From JBFWNZ01 sp050250795 (GTDB lineage: Bacteria; Pseudomonadota; Alphaproteobacteria; UBA8366): a stretch of DNA of 22,257 nucleotides. The stretch spans positions 1-22,257 of the forward strand of contig JBFWNZ010000018.1 in assembly GCA_050250795.1 (NCBI GenBank), written 5' to 3'. Positions within the stretch are counted from its first letter, which is position 1. Every line of letters begins with the position of its first letter. Below the pieces are notes generated by a model. It made no database searches and was not told the DNA's origin. It saw only the letters and a program-made list of their open reading frames with translations. Made by a program: the position numbers and the translations under genes. Below, piece by piece: positions 1 through 7,818 of the stretch.

Positions 1-425
1 TTCATGTTGATGTGATAGGTGATCTTCTTCGCCGTTTCCAGAACCTGACCGGAGAACTTGACCTCACCCACGCCGAGGGCGCGGCCGCGGCCCAGTCCGC
101 CGACCCAGCCAAGGAAGAATCCGACCATCTGCCACATCGCATCCAGGCCGAGACAGCCCGGCATGACCGGATCGTTCTCGAAATGGCACTTGAAGAACCA
201 GAGATCCGGCCGGATGTCGAGTTCCGCGACGATCTCGCCCTTGCCGTGCTCGCCGCCATCGGCGGTGATCTTCAGGATGCGATCGATCATCAGCATCGGC
301 GGCAGGGGCAATTGCGGGTTCCCCGGCCCGAACAGGCGGCCATGCGCGCATTCAAGGAGATCCTCGAAACTGTAGGAGCCCTTTTGAATGAAGCTCAATG
401 CCTTCTCCGTCGCAGCTGCGGACAT
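1..425 (-). CDS. fabA: 3-hydroxydecanoyl-ACP dehydratase/isomerase FabA (3' part outside window)
   Basis: FabA dehydrates 3-hydroxyacyl-ACP and isomerises the trans-2 C10 product to cis-3, which is the entry point to anaerobic unsaturated fatty acid synthesis in the cytoplasm. The visible 141 residues start at the ATG at 425, behind an AGGTG ribosome site. They contain the hot-dog fold signature CHFENDPVMPGC, with the catalytic His at residue 81, and LGLDAMWQ, with the catalytic Asp at residue 95. FabA is normally about 170 residues, so roughly 30 C-terminal residues lie beyond the left edge. FabZ is excluded by the GLDAMWQ and FFLGW segments typical of FabA. It lies downstream of gyrB on the same strand, with a 72-nt gap that holds a palindrome. 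A fabB gene would be expected next, but it is not in view. Confidence 0.96.
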   Translation of the reverse strand, partial: MSAAATEKALSFIQKGSYSFEDLLECAHGRLFGPGNPQLPLPPMLMIDRILKITADGGEHGKGEIVAELDIRPDLWFFKCHFENDPVMPGCLGLDAMWQMVGFFLGWVGGLGRGRALGVGEVKFSGQVLETAKKITYHINM

Positions 426-446
426 GCTTTCACCTCAAAACTACGT

Positions 447-467
447 TTATCGCACGAGCGGCGATAA
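447..467. promoter_or_regulatory. Perfect 7-bp inverted repeat in front of fabA (candidate operator)
   Basis: TTATCGC and GCGATAA are exact reverse complements separated by 7 nt, and they lie 22 nt upstream of the fabA start. On the minus strand the repeat sits between a weak -35-like TTGTCT (472-467) and a -10-like GATAAA (451-446) with a short 15-bp spacing, so a protein bound here would cover the promoter. It could instead fold as a hairpin after gyrB, but no T-run follows immediately, which makes a terminator less likely. The regulator is unknown. Confidence 0.45.
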
Positions 468-497
468 GACAATGCAATCGGCCCGGCGGACGGACCG

Positions 498-2936
498 TCA
501 GACGTCCAGGTTGGCGACCTTGAGCGCGTTGGTCTGGATGAACTCGCGCCGCGGCTCGACCACATTGCCCATCAGAGTGGAGAACACTTCCTCCGTCTGG
601 TCGGCGTGGTTGATGCGGACCTGCAGCAGGGTGCGCGCCTGCTCGTCCATCGTGGTCTCCCAGAGCTGTTCGGGATTCATCTCGCCCAGCCCCTTGTAGC
701 GTTGCAGGCTGACGCCTTTGCGGCCCGCCGCAGCCAGCGTGTCGATCAGCCCGACCGGCCCCGGCACCAGCATCTCCCCATCCTTTGTCAGGATCTGCGG
801 ATGGCGGCCGAAACGGCCCTGCAGCGCGGCGGCCATGCCGTCCAGCGCCCGCGCCTCGGCACTGCGGACAAGGGCGGTGTCGATGCGATAGCGCTGGGTC
901 ACGCCCCGCAAGGTGCGCGACAGGATGAGGTCGCCATTCTCCGCCACACCGGTCCAGCCGCGCTCCAGCGGGTCGGACAGGGCGTCGAGCCGGCGCGCGA
1001 TATAGGTCGCCGCCTCCGAGGCCAGGGTCCGGTCGGCGAGGATCGTCGCGGAGAGTGCACCGGCGATGGCCGTCTGTTCCACCACGTCCATCATGCCGAC
1101 CTTGCGGGCCAGCGGTTCGAGCAACTGGCGGGCGCGGCGGGCCTCGTCGACCATCGTCCACAGCTCCTCGCCGGCGACCTGCACGCCGTCGGCCGTCCGC
1201 AGGACCAGCCCGTCAAGCGCTTGGCGGAGCAGGAACTCCTCCATCGCGCGCTCATCCTTGAGATAGACCTCGGAACTGCCCTTCTTCACCCGATAGAGCG
1301 GCGGCTGCGCGATATAGAGATAGCCGCGCTCGATCAGCGCCGAGGTCTGGCGGAAGAAGAAGGTGAGGAGCAGCGTGCGGATGTGGCTGCCGTCCACATC
1401 GGCGTCGGTCATGATGATGATCTTGTGATAGCGGCATTTGTCGGGATTGAAATCTTCGGGGCCGATGCCTGTGCCGAGCGCTGCGATCAAGGTGCCGATC
1501 TCGGCCGAGCCGATCATCTTGTCGAAGCGCGCCCGCTCGACATTCAGGATCTTGCCGCGCAGCGGCAGGATCGCCTGGTGCCGGCGATCGCGCGCCTGCT
1601 TGGCCGAGCCTCCGGCGGAATCGCCCTCGACGATGAATAGCTCGCATTTCGCTGGGTCGCGCTCCTGACAGTCGGCGAGCTTACCCGGCAGGTTGGCCAC
1701 GTCCAGCTTATTGGGGCGCCGGATCAGTTCGCGTGCCTTGCGCGCCGCCTCGCGCGCGATGGCCGCCTCGACCACCTTCTGCACGATCTTGCGCGCCTCG
1801 CCCGGATGCTCTTCGAACCATCGAGCGAGTTGCTCGTTGACCAGGGATTCGACAACCGGGCGGACTTCCGAGGAGACGAGCTTGTCTTTGGTCTGGCTGG
1901 AGAATTTCGGGTCCGGCACCTTGACTGAGAGCACGCAGGTCAGGCCCTCGCGGGCGTCCTCGCCGAGGATCGACACCTTCTCGCGCTTGGCGATTCCAGA
2001 TTCCGCCGCATAGGCGTTGATCTGACGTGTCAGCGCGGCGCGGAAGCCGGCCAGATGCGTGCCGCCATCGCGCTGCGGGATGTTGTTGGTGAAGCACAGC
2101 ATCGTCTCGTGATAGCTGTCGTTCCACTGCATCGCGAGGTCCAGAACGATCCCGTCCTTCTCGCCGGTGGTGAAGATCGGCGGATCGATCAGCGCGATCT
2201 TGGCGCGATCAAGATAGCGCACGAAGGCCTGGATTCCGCCATCGTAGTGGAAGGCGACGGTATGGGGCTCGGGGTGACGCGCGTCGGTCAGCTCGATCCG
2301 GATGCCGGAGGACAGGAAGGCCAGCTCGCGCAGCCGGTGCTCCAGCACCTGGAAGTCGAACTCCACCTGCGTGAAGGTCGCGGCCGAGGGCGTGAAGGTG
2401 ACTTCGGTGCCGGTCTCCGCGCCGTCGTAATCCCCGGTCACCGCCAGCGGCGCTACGGGCACGCCATCGCGGAACCGCATGAAATGCAGCTTGCCGTCGC
2501 GGCGGATGGTCAGGTCCAGTTCCGCCGACAGGGCGTTGACGACCGAGACGCCCACGCCATGCAGGCCGCCGGAGACCTTGTAGGAATTGCGGTTGAACTT
2601 ACCGCCCGCATGCAGCTGGGTCATGATGACCTCGGCCGCCGAAACGCCTTCCTCGGCATGAATGTCGACGGGAATGCCCCGGCCGTTGTCGCGCACGGTC
2701 ACCGAGCCGTCGCCGTTCAGGGTCACTTCGACGCGGTCGCAATAGCCCGCCAGTGCCTCGTCGATGGCGTTGTCGACCACCTCGAACACCATATGGTGCA
2801 GGCCGGTGCCGTCATCTGTGTCGCCGATATACATGCCGGGGCGCTTGCGCACGGCATCGAGGCCGCGCAGCACCTGGATCGAATCGGCACCGTAGGTCTC
2901 GTTCGGGCCGGTCGTATCGGCGGCAGTATCGCTCAT
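498..2936 (-). CDS. gyrB: DNA gyrase subunit B
   Basis: This is the ATPase subunit of DNA gyrase; with GyrA it introduces negative supercoils. The protein is 812 residues, normal for the family. The GHKL ATPase domain shows DNAIDEA (55-61), DNGRGIP (83-89) and GGLHGVG (123-129). The transducer domain carries the QTK loop (Gln348-Lys350) that senses ATP. The TOPRIM domain has EGDSAGG (437-443) and DADVDG (511-516), which hold the metal ligands. It ends in the usual NALKVANLDV tail. The ATG at 2936 was chosen because the family N-terminus (YGADSIQVLRGLDAVRKRPGMYIG) follows 15 residues later; the upstream in-frame extension has no family likeness. It follows recF by 46 nt and is probably cotranscribed with dnaN and recF. 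Confidence 0.98.
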   Translation of the reverse strand: MSDTAADTTGPNETYGADSIQVLRGLDAVRKRPGMYIGDTDDGTGLHHMVFEVVDNAIDEALAGYCDRVEVTLNGDGSVTVRDNGRGIPVDIHAEEGVSAAEVIMTQLHAGGKFNRNSYKVSGGLHGVGVSVVNALSAELDLTIRRDGKLHFMRFRDGVPVAPLAVTGDYDGAETGTEVTFTPSAATFTQVEFDFQVLEHRLRELAFLSSGIRIELTDARHPEPHTVAFHYDGGIQAFVRYLDRAKIALIDPPIFTTGEKDGIVLDLAMQWNDSYHETMLCFTNNIPQRDGGTHLAGFRAALTRQINAYAAESGIAKREKVSILGEDAREGLTCVLSVKVPDPKFSSQTKDKLVSSEVRPVVESLVNEQLARWFEEHPGEARKIVQKVVEAAIAREAARKARELIRRPNKLDVANLPGKLADCQERDPAKCELFIVEGDSAGGSAKQARDRRHQAILPLRGKILNVERARFDKMIGSAEIGTLIAALGTGIGPEDFNPDKCRYHKIIIMTDADVDGSHIRTLLLTFFFRQTSALIERGYLYIAQPPLYRVKKGSSEVYLKDERAMEEFLLRQALDGLVLRTADGVQVAGEELWTMVDEARRARQLLEPLARKVGMMDVVEQTAIAGALSATILADRTLASEAATYIARRLDALSDPLERGWTGVAENGDLILSRTLRGVTQRYRIDTALVRSAEARALDGMAAALQGRFGRHPQILTKDGEMLVPGPVGLIDTLAAAGRKGVSLQRYKGLGEMNPEQLWETTMDEQARTLLQVRINHADQTEEVFSTLMGNVVEPRREFIQTNALKVANLDV

Positions 2937-2982
2937 CCTCGGTCTCTCGCCTTGTGTATCGGGTCCGGAATTGGGGCCGGCG

Positions 2983-4191
2983 TCATGCCGGGGGCGCCGC
3001 CGGGCGGATTTGCGCCTGCTCGACCCGGAAGAAGCGGGCGCCATGCGCCAGCGGCGCGAAAATTCGGTCGTCCGTGCCGGTCAGCCACGCCTGCGCGCCG
3101 ACCCCGGTCACGGCATCGAACAGGGCATCGCGCCGGTCGGCGTCGAGATGCGCGGCGACCTCGTCCAGCAGCAGCAGCGGCGCCGTGCCGCGCTCGGCGG
3201 CGACCAGCCGGGCATCGGCCAGCACGATGGCGATCAGCAGCGCCTTCTGCTCGCCGGTCGAGCACTGCTCGGCCGGCATGTCCTTGGTCCGGTCGCGCAC
3301 GACGAAGTCGCTGCGATGCGGCCCGACGGCGGCGCCGCCGGTCAGGGCGTCGCGCGGCCGGCTTTCGGCCAGCGCCGCCATGAAGCGCGTCTCGGCCTCG
3401 ACGGCCGGTCCCTGGTCCAGCCAGTCCTCTACCGCGCCCGCCACCGCAAGGTCGGGAACCGGGAAGGCGTCGCTGCCGGCGGCGCAGGCCCGGCGCAGCC
3501 GCGCCGTCATCTCGCGCCGCGCCGCGGCGATGGCGATCCCGCGTTCGGCCATGCTGCGCTCCAGCGCCTCCAGCCAGGAATCGTCGGGCCGCGGGCCCCC
3601 CGTCTCCGGCCGCAACAGCCGCGCCCGCTCGCGCAGCGCGTGCTCGTAGGCGCCGACGCGGCCGGCATGCGCGGGATCGAAACCGAACACCAGCCGGTCG
3701 AGGAAGCGCCGCCGCCCCGCCGGTCCCTCCAGGAACAGCCGGTCCATCTGCGGCGTCAGCCAGATCGCGGCCACATGCTCGGCCAGCGCCGCCTGACCCT
3801 TCGCCGGCTGGCCGTCGATGCGGACGATCCGCCGGTCGCTTCGGTCCGCCATGTCGCGGCCGCAGCCGATATCCACCGCTCCGGCCGGTCCCGCGACCGT
3901 CGCCGCGACCGTCCAGCCCGTTCCGCCGCCGTCGCGCCGGTCCATCTCGCTCAACCTTGCCCGGCGCAGGCCGCGGCCGGGTGCCAGCAGCGACAGCGCC
4001 TCCAGAAGGTTGGTCTTGCCGGCGCCGTTCGGCCCGGTCAGCACCACCGGCTCCGGTCCGGTATCCAGCGCCGCTTCGGCATAGCAGCGGAACTGCCGCA
4101 GCCGCAGCCGCGTCACCGCGGTCGCACCCGAGGGCGCGCGGTCGAACCGGCGCGCCGTCGCCAGGCAGGCTTCGGTCAAGGACCCTCTCAC
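2983..4191 (-). CDS. recF: DNA replication and repair protein RecF
   Basis: RecF is an SMC-like ATPase that works with RecO and RecR to load RecA at single-strand gaps. The 402-residue product has the Walker A motif GPNGAGKT (53-60), the ABC-type signature STGEQK (311-316) and the Walker B motif LLLLDE (339-344), with AVGPHRSDF just upstream as in other RecF proteins. The GTG start at 4191 overlaps the dnaN TGA stop (GTGA, 4 nt), which supports this start and implies translational coupling. Homology proper begins near residue 27 (TRLRLRQFRCY), so an internal start is possible and the first 25 residues are uncertain. The dnaN-recF-gyrB order is classical. Confidence 0.95.
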   Translation of the reverse strand: MRGSLTEACLATARRFDRAPSGATAVTRLRLRQFRCYAEAALDTGPEPVVLTGPNGAGKTNLLEALSLLAPGRGLRRARLSEMDRRDGGGTGWTVAATVAGPAGAVDIGCGRDMADRSDRRIVRIDGQPAKGQAALAEHVAAIWLTPQMDRLFLEGPAGRRRFLDRLVFGFDPAHAGRVGAYEHALRERARLLRPETGGPRPDDSWLEALERSMAERGIAIAAARREMTARLRRACAAGSDAFPVPDLAVAGAVEDWLDQGPAVEAETRFMAALAESRPRDALTGGAAVGPHRSDFVVRDRTKDMPAEQCSTGEQKALLIAIVLADARLVAAERGTAPLLLLDEVAAHLDADRRDALFDAVTGVGAQAWLTGTDDRIFAPLAHGARFFRVEQAQIRPAAPPA

Positions 4192-5306
4192 ACCCGCATC
4201 GGCATCAGCACGTACAGCGCACTCGAGTCGGCGCCGTCGCGCACGATGGTGGGCGAGCCTGAATCGGCCAGCAGGAACTCTGCCGTCTCCCCCTCGATCT
4301 GCTGCGTGATGTCGAGCAGATAGCGGGCGTTGAAGCCGATCTCCAGATCCGGATGGTTGTAGACAACCTCGATCTCCTCGGTGGCCGTGCCGCTGTCCGG
4401 GCTGGAGGCCGAAAGAACGAGGTTGCCATGCGCGACGCGCATCTTCACCGCCCGCGACTTCTCGGTCGAGATGGTGGCGACGCGGTCCACCGCCGCTGCG
4501 AAATTGCGGCAGTCCACGCCCAGCGTCTTGTCGTTGTTCGCCGGGATCACCCGGTCGTAGTCCGGGAAGGTGCCGTCGATCAGCTTCGAGGTCAGGACCA
4601 CATCGTCGAAGCCGAAACGGATCTTGGTCTCCGACAGCGCGACTTCGACCGAGGCCTGCGTCTCCTCGATCAGCTTGTGCAGCTCGTTGACCGTCTTGCG
4701 CGGCACGATGACCCCCGGCATCCCCGCCGCGCCCTCGGGCATCGGCATCTCGACCCGCGCCAGGCGGTGGCCGTCGGTGGCGACCGCGCGCAGCAGCTGC
4801 ACGCCATCCACCTCGGCGGTGTGCATGTAGATGCCGTTCAGATAGTAGCGCGTCTCCTCGGTGGAGATGGCGAAGCGCGTGCGGTCGATCAGGGTGCGCA
4901 GCTCGCCCGCCGCAATGCCGAACCGGAAGGGCAGATCGTCGGCCGACATCATCGGGAAATCGGCCGTGGGCAGCGTCTGCAGCGTGAAGCGCGAGCGCCC
5001 GGCCGCGAGCGTCAGCCGGTCGCCGCCGCCCGAATCGTCCAGAACGATCTGCGCCCCTTCGGGCAGCTTGCGGACGATGTCGTAGAGGGTGTGGGCCGGC
5101 GCGGTCGTGGCGCCCTCGGCCTCGATCCCAGCCTCCACCGCCTCGACGATGGCGATATCCATGTCGGTGGCCGTCAGCCGCAGCTTTCCGCCCGATGCCG
5201 TCAGATAGACATTGGACAGAATCGGAATGGTGTTCCGACGCTCGACGACGCTTTGCACGTGATTGAGAGAGCGAAGCAGTGCCCCGCGTTCGATGGTGAG
5301 CTTCAT
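4188..5306 (-). CDS. dnaN: DNA polymerase III beta sliding clamp
   Basis: This is the ring-shaped processivity clamp that tethers DNA polymerase III and repair proteins to DNA. The 372-residue length fits three repeated clamp domains. The N-terminus MKLTIERGALLRSLNHVQSV, the NTIPILSNV segment and the C-terminal YVLMPMRV, which forms part of the protein-binding pocket, are all typical. The ATG at 5306 has a purine-rich GAAGG just upstream. Its stop overlaps the recF start by 4 nt. It lies 219 nt after dnaA, with its own promoter candidate in the gap, so it can be expressed with or without dnaA. Confidence 0.98.
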   Translation of the reverse strand: MKLTIERGALLRSLNHVQSVVERRNTIPILSNVYLTASGGKLRLTATDMDIAIVEAVEAGIEAEGATTAPAHTLYDIVRKLPEGAQIVLDDSGGGDRLTLAAGRSRFTLQTLPTADFPMMSADDLPFRFGIAAGELRTLIDRTRFAISTEETRYYLNGIYMHTAEVDGVQLLRAVATDGHRLARVEMPMPEGAAGMPGVIVPRKTVNELHKLIEETQASVEVALSETKIRFGFDDVVLTSKLIDGTFPDYDRVIPANNDKTLGVDCRNFAAAVDRVATISTEKSRAVKMRVAHGNLVLSASSPDSGTATEEIEVVYNHPDLEIGFNARYLLDITQQIEGETAEFLLADSGSPTIVRDGADSSALYVLMPMRV

Positions 5307-5420
5307 GACCCTTCGCGTGTCAATCGTGATCAGACGGCTGATACTCTCTCGCGGGCCGGCATGGCCGGTCCGTCGATGCCGTTATCGGGGGTTGAAAACG
5401 CGCTCCGCCAACGGTCCGGA

Positions 5421-5429
5421 ATTATACCA
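5421..5429 (-). promoter_or_regulatory. Extended -10 promoter candidate for dnaN-recF-gyrB
   Basis: On the minus strand the sequence TGGTATAAT gives a perfect TATAAT with the TGn extension. The -35 zone (about 5444-5449) is poor, which is usual for extended -10 promoters. Transcription would start near 5414, leaving a leader of about 110 nt before dnaN. A GATTC (5440-5444, GANTC type) falls at the edge of the -35 zone. Confidence 0.6.
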
Positions 5430-5525
5430 TAAACCGCTTGATTCCATAGCTTTTCGCACGAATTCCGCCGGGGCTGGAAATATCGTGGCGCGGCAACGCC
5501 CTGAGGACCCCGCAGGCGGGCCCGT

Positions 5526-6890
5526 TCAGGTCTCGAGCATGCGCCGAAGCAGCTCGATATCCTCGGCGAAATTGGGGTCGGTCTGGCGCAGTTCCTCGAC
5601 CTTGCGGACGGCGTGCATGACCGTCGTGTGGTCGCGACCGCCGAACTTGCGGCCGATCTCGGGCAGCGAGCGCGCGGTCAGCTGCTTGGCGAGATACATC
5701 GCGACCTGGCGCGGCCGGGCGATGGCGCGGGCGCGTCGCGCCGAATGCATCTCGGACAGCCGGATATTGTAGTGCTCGGCCACCCGCTTCTGGATCTCGT
5801 CGATGGTCACGCGGCGGTCGTTGGCGCGCAGGATGTCGTGCAGCACCTCCTGGGCCGTCTCCATCGTCACCTCGCGGTTGACGAGCGCACCGAAGGCGGC
5901 AAGGCGGTTCAGCGCGCCCTCCAGCTCGCGGACATTGGAGGTGATCTTGTGGGCCAGGAACTCCAGCACCTTGCCCGGCACGGGAATGTCGATCTGTTCC
6001 GCCTTGGACTGCAGGATGCCGAGGCGCAGCTCGTAGGTGGTGGGATGGATGTCGGCGACGAGGCCCCAGCCCAGCCGCGACTTCATCCGGTCCTCCATCC
6101 CTTCCAGATCGTTCGGCGACTTGTCCGCCGAGATGACTAGCTGCCGGTTCTGGTCCACCAGCGCGTTGAAGGTATGGAAGAACTCCTCCTGGGTGCTGTC
6201 CTTGCCGGCGATGAACTGGACATCGTCGATCATCAGCACGTCGACCGAGCGGAACTGCTCCTTGAACGCCATCGTGTCCTTGAAGCGCAGGGCCCGGACG
6301 AACTGGTACATGAACTTCTCGGCGGACAGGTAGATGACCTTGCGGTCCGGCTGCATCGTGCGGATGTGCCAGGCGATCGCATGCATCAGATGCGTCTTGC
6401 CCAGGCCGACGCCGCCATAGAGGAAGAGCGGATTGTAGGGGACCGATTCGGCCTCGGCGACGCGCCGCGCCGCCGCAAAGGCCAGTTCGTTCGGCTTGCC
6501 GACGACGAAATTCTCGAAGGTGAAGCGCGGGTCCAGCGAGGCGCTGATCTCGTCGCGCTGCTGTGGGGCGGGTTCCGCCGGCCGGGCCGCCGGGCGGATC
6601 GGCGCACCGGTGTTACAGGCCGGCGCGGGTTCGGCGCGGGCGCCTTCGAGCACCACCGCGATATCCGCGACCGCATCGTTCTCCGCGGTCCACATGTCGA
6701 GCAACCGGGACCGGTACTGCGAATCGATCCAGTCGCGCATGAACCGGGTCGGAACCGAAATCCGCAGGGTCGACCCGTCCAGCCCCTGCAAGGTCAGCGG
6801 CTTCAGCCAGCTTCGATACGCCGTTTCGCCGAATTCGCCGCGCAGGAGGCCGCGAATGCGGGCCCACTGCGCCGACAGCTTGTCATCCAT
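5526..6890 (-). CDS. dnaA: Chromosomal replication initiator protein DnaA
   Basis: DnaA is the AAA+ ATPase that binds DnaA boxes and opens the replication origin. The 454-residue protein has domain I (MDDKLSAQWARIRGLL... to about 82), a Pro/Ala/Glu-rich linker (about 84-112), the AAA+ core starting near FTFENFVVGKPNELA, Walker A GGVGLGKT (159-166), Walker B LMIDD (219-223), and the domain IV DNA-binding signature GGRDHTTVMHA (418-428). The ATG at 6890 has GAGGTGA 9 nt upstream. The long upstream spacer and a distant promoter candidate suggest a leader of several hundred nucleotides. Spacer 5307-5525 downstream separates it from dnaN. Confidence 0.98.
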   Translation of the reverse strand: MDDKLSAQWARIRGLLRGEFGETAYRSWLKPLTLQGLDGSTLRISVPTRFMRDWIDSQYRSRLLDMWTAENDAVADIAVVLEGARAEPAPACNTGAPIRPAARPAEPAPQQRDEISASLDPRFTFENFVVGKPNELAFAAARRVAEAESVPYNPLFLYGGVGLGKTHLMHAIAWHIRTMQPDRKVIYLSAEKFMYQFVRALRFKDTMAFKEQFRSVDVLMIDDVQFIAGKDSTQEEFFHTFNALVDQNRQLVISADKSPNDLEGMEDRMKSRLGWGLVADIHPTTYELRLGILQSKAEQIDIPVPGKVLEFLAHKITSNVRELEGALNRLAAFGALVNREVTMETAQEVLHDILRANDRRVTIDEIQKRVAEHYNIRLSEMHSARRARAIARPRQVAMYLAKQLTARSLPEIGRKFGGRDHTTVMHAVRKVEELRQTDPNFAEDIELLRRMLET

Positions 6891-6988
6891 CCGCCCGTCT
6901 CACCTCAGACCGCTGCCGCCGCCCGCCCGCCCCCGTGACCAGCATCGGCTGTTACCGTCGCGCCGCAATGAGCGCCGTCTTTCTTGTC

Positions 6989-7016
6989 GCCGGTCGGGAC
7001 CGAGGTCCGGTCCGGC
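6989..7016. repeat. Imperfect 28-nt hairpin in the dnaA leader
   Basis: An outer GCCGG/CCGGC pair (6989-6993 with 7012-7016) and an inner GGAC/GTCC pair (6997-7000 with 7005-7008) are arranged symmetrically, with 3-nt internal loops and a 4-nt apical loop. If transcribed, the RNA would fold about 100 nt before the dnaA start. A role in expression or as a protein site is inference. Confidence 0.4.
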
Positions 7017-7263
7017 AGAATCGATGCAAAGAAGTCCCGGCGCCAAGGCCGAGACAGCCTTTGGGTTATGCCCCCGTCGGCGATAGGTGAATTCCTGCCC
7101 CGATTGCGTTTGTGCGGGATGTCGAACCGATCACCCGATACCGCCCGATCATGGTTCAAACCCCAAAACGCTTCTTAAAGCGACTCTTCTTTCGCCATCG
7201 CAGGCACGTCAGGATCGCGGCGCGACCCTCCGACCGAGCGATGCAGCGATTAATGATGTCTGA

Positions 7264-7293
7264 ATTTTACCGACCCCTTTGCGGCCCGCTCAA
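7264..7293 (-). promoter_or_regulatory. Candidate dnaA promoter
   Basis: On the minus strand TTGAGC (7293-7288) and TAAAAT (7269-7264) are separated by 18 bp. This is the best sigma-70-type pair seen upstream of dnaA. It would give a leader of about 365 nt, long for this genome. Weaker hexamer pairs exist nearer the gene, so the assignment is tentative. Confidence 0.35.
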
Positions 7294-7396
7294 TAGGTCC
7301 GAAGTGGGAACGGCGAAAATAAAATCGTTGACAGAGGCTGGCTGTGCGAGGCCGTGGGAAAGCAGGAAAACCGCGAAAATCCGGCCCGAATCGAAA

Positions 7397-7426
7397 CGGC
7401 CCGCGCGGCCTTCGCCGGGCGGGCCG
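7397..7426 (-). terminator. Candidate rpsT terminator hairpin
   Basis: About 20 nt after the rpsT stop, the minus strand can fold into an outer 8-bp GC stem (7397-7404 with 7419-7426), then one C/C mismatch, then a CGGC/GCCG inner stem closed by a GAAG loop. It is followed by GTTTCGATTC, so the T-tract is weak. Position and stability argue for a transcript end. Confidence 0.5.
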
Positions 7427-7447
7427 GATAGGTGCGATCAACGGGTC

Positions 7448-7708
7448 TCAGAGGGCCTTGATGCGCGCCGCGAGGCGGGACAGCTTGCGCCCGACCGTGT
7501 TGCGTCCGACGACGCCCTTGCTGGCGCCGCGGTGCATTTCGGGCATGGCCGCCTGAAAGGCTGCCTGGGCCGCCTGCTTGTCGCCGGTGGCGATGGCCTC
7601 TTCGACCTTGCGCACATAAGAGCGGATGCGGCTCACCCGGCTACGGTTCTCGGCCGTGCGCCGCTTGGTCTGCCGGATACGCTTCTTTGCCGTCGTGCTG
7701 TGTGCCAT
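7448..7708 (-). CDS. rpsT: 30S ribosomal protein S20
   Basis: S20 is a small-subunit protein that binds 16S rRNA early in assembly. The product is 86 residues, very basic, with AKKRIRQTKRRTAENRSRVSRIRSYVRKVEEA as the helical RNA-binding core (quoted in part: AKKRIRQTKRR near the start) and the usual C-terminal SRLAARIKAL. The ATG at 7708 (MAHSTTAKKR) was chosen because family members start MAxxxxAKKR. An in-frame ATG at 7720 would add four residues, and an AGGAG lies only 1 nt from that codon and 13 nt from the chosen one, so the start is not settled. It has its own strong promoter candidate and terminator hairpin. It sits between the enoyl-CoA hydratase and dnaA, as is usual in alphaproteobacteria. 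Confidence 0.95.
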   Translation of the reverse strand: MAHSTTAKKRIRQTKRRTAENRSRVSRIRSYVRKVEEAIATGDKQAAQAAFQAAMPEMHRGASKGVVGRNTVGRKLSRLAARIKAL

Positions 7709-7758
7709 GACTTCAGACATGCTCCTGCGCCGGCCGCCATCGGCCGCGGTCGGGCGGG

Positions 7759-7787
7759 GTTATAGTGGCGGGCCGGGCGGCGGTCAA
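7759..7787 (-). promoter_or_regulatory. Sigma-70-type promoter of rpsT
   Basis: On the minus strand TTGACC (7787-7782), a 17-bp spacer and TATAAC (7764-7759) match the consensus at 5 of 6 positions in each hexamer with optimal spacing. Transcription would start near 7752, about 45 nt before the S20 start. A GAGTC (7792-7796) lies directly upstream of the -35 hexamer. Confidence 0.75.
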
Positions 7788-7818
7788 CCCCGAGTCGCCG
7801 CCCGGCCCGCGTAACGCG

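Larger units (their letters stand above)
6891..7447. other. 557-bp spacer between rpsT and dnaA (dnaA leader; origin not proven)
   Basis: No convincing gene lies here. Short open frames in both directions have no recognisable protein features. The spacer holds the rpsT terminator candidate, a dnaA promoter candidate, moderately AT-rich patches around 7250-7330, an imperfect hairpin at 6989-7016, a small hairpin followed by TTTT on the minus strand (7169-7182), and three GANTC sites (7018, 7182, 7388). I found no TTATCCACA or close match by eye, so there is no direct evidence of oriC even though dnaA is adjacent. Confidence 0.6.

Noticed and set aside
2937..3044. Upstream extension of gyrB by 36 codons
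   Set aside because: The extra residues overlap recF and are Arg/Ser-rich without family similarity; the ATG at 2936 fits the known N-terminus.
2055..4323. Plus-strand open frames of 440-450 codons over gyrB and recF
   Set aside because: Antisense shadows of two certain genes; translations lack any family features.
5307..5525. dnaA-dnaN gap as replication origin
   Set aside because: Only 219 bp, with a TTATCGGGG but no true DnaA box by eye; better explained as the dnaN promoter region.
6905..7159. 84-codon frame just upstream of dnaA on the same strand
   Set aside because: No family likeness and no good ribosome site; it lies inside the probable dnaA leader. An upstream regulatory peptide cannot be excluded but has no support.
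7112..7765. 217-codon plus-strand frame across the spacer and rpsT
   Set aside because: Its second half is antisense to rpsT and the first half has no recognisable protein pattern.
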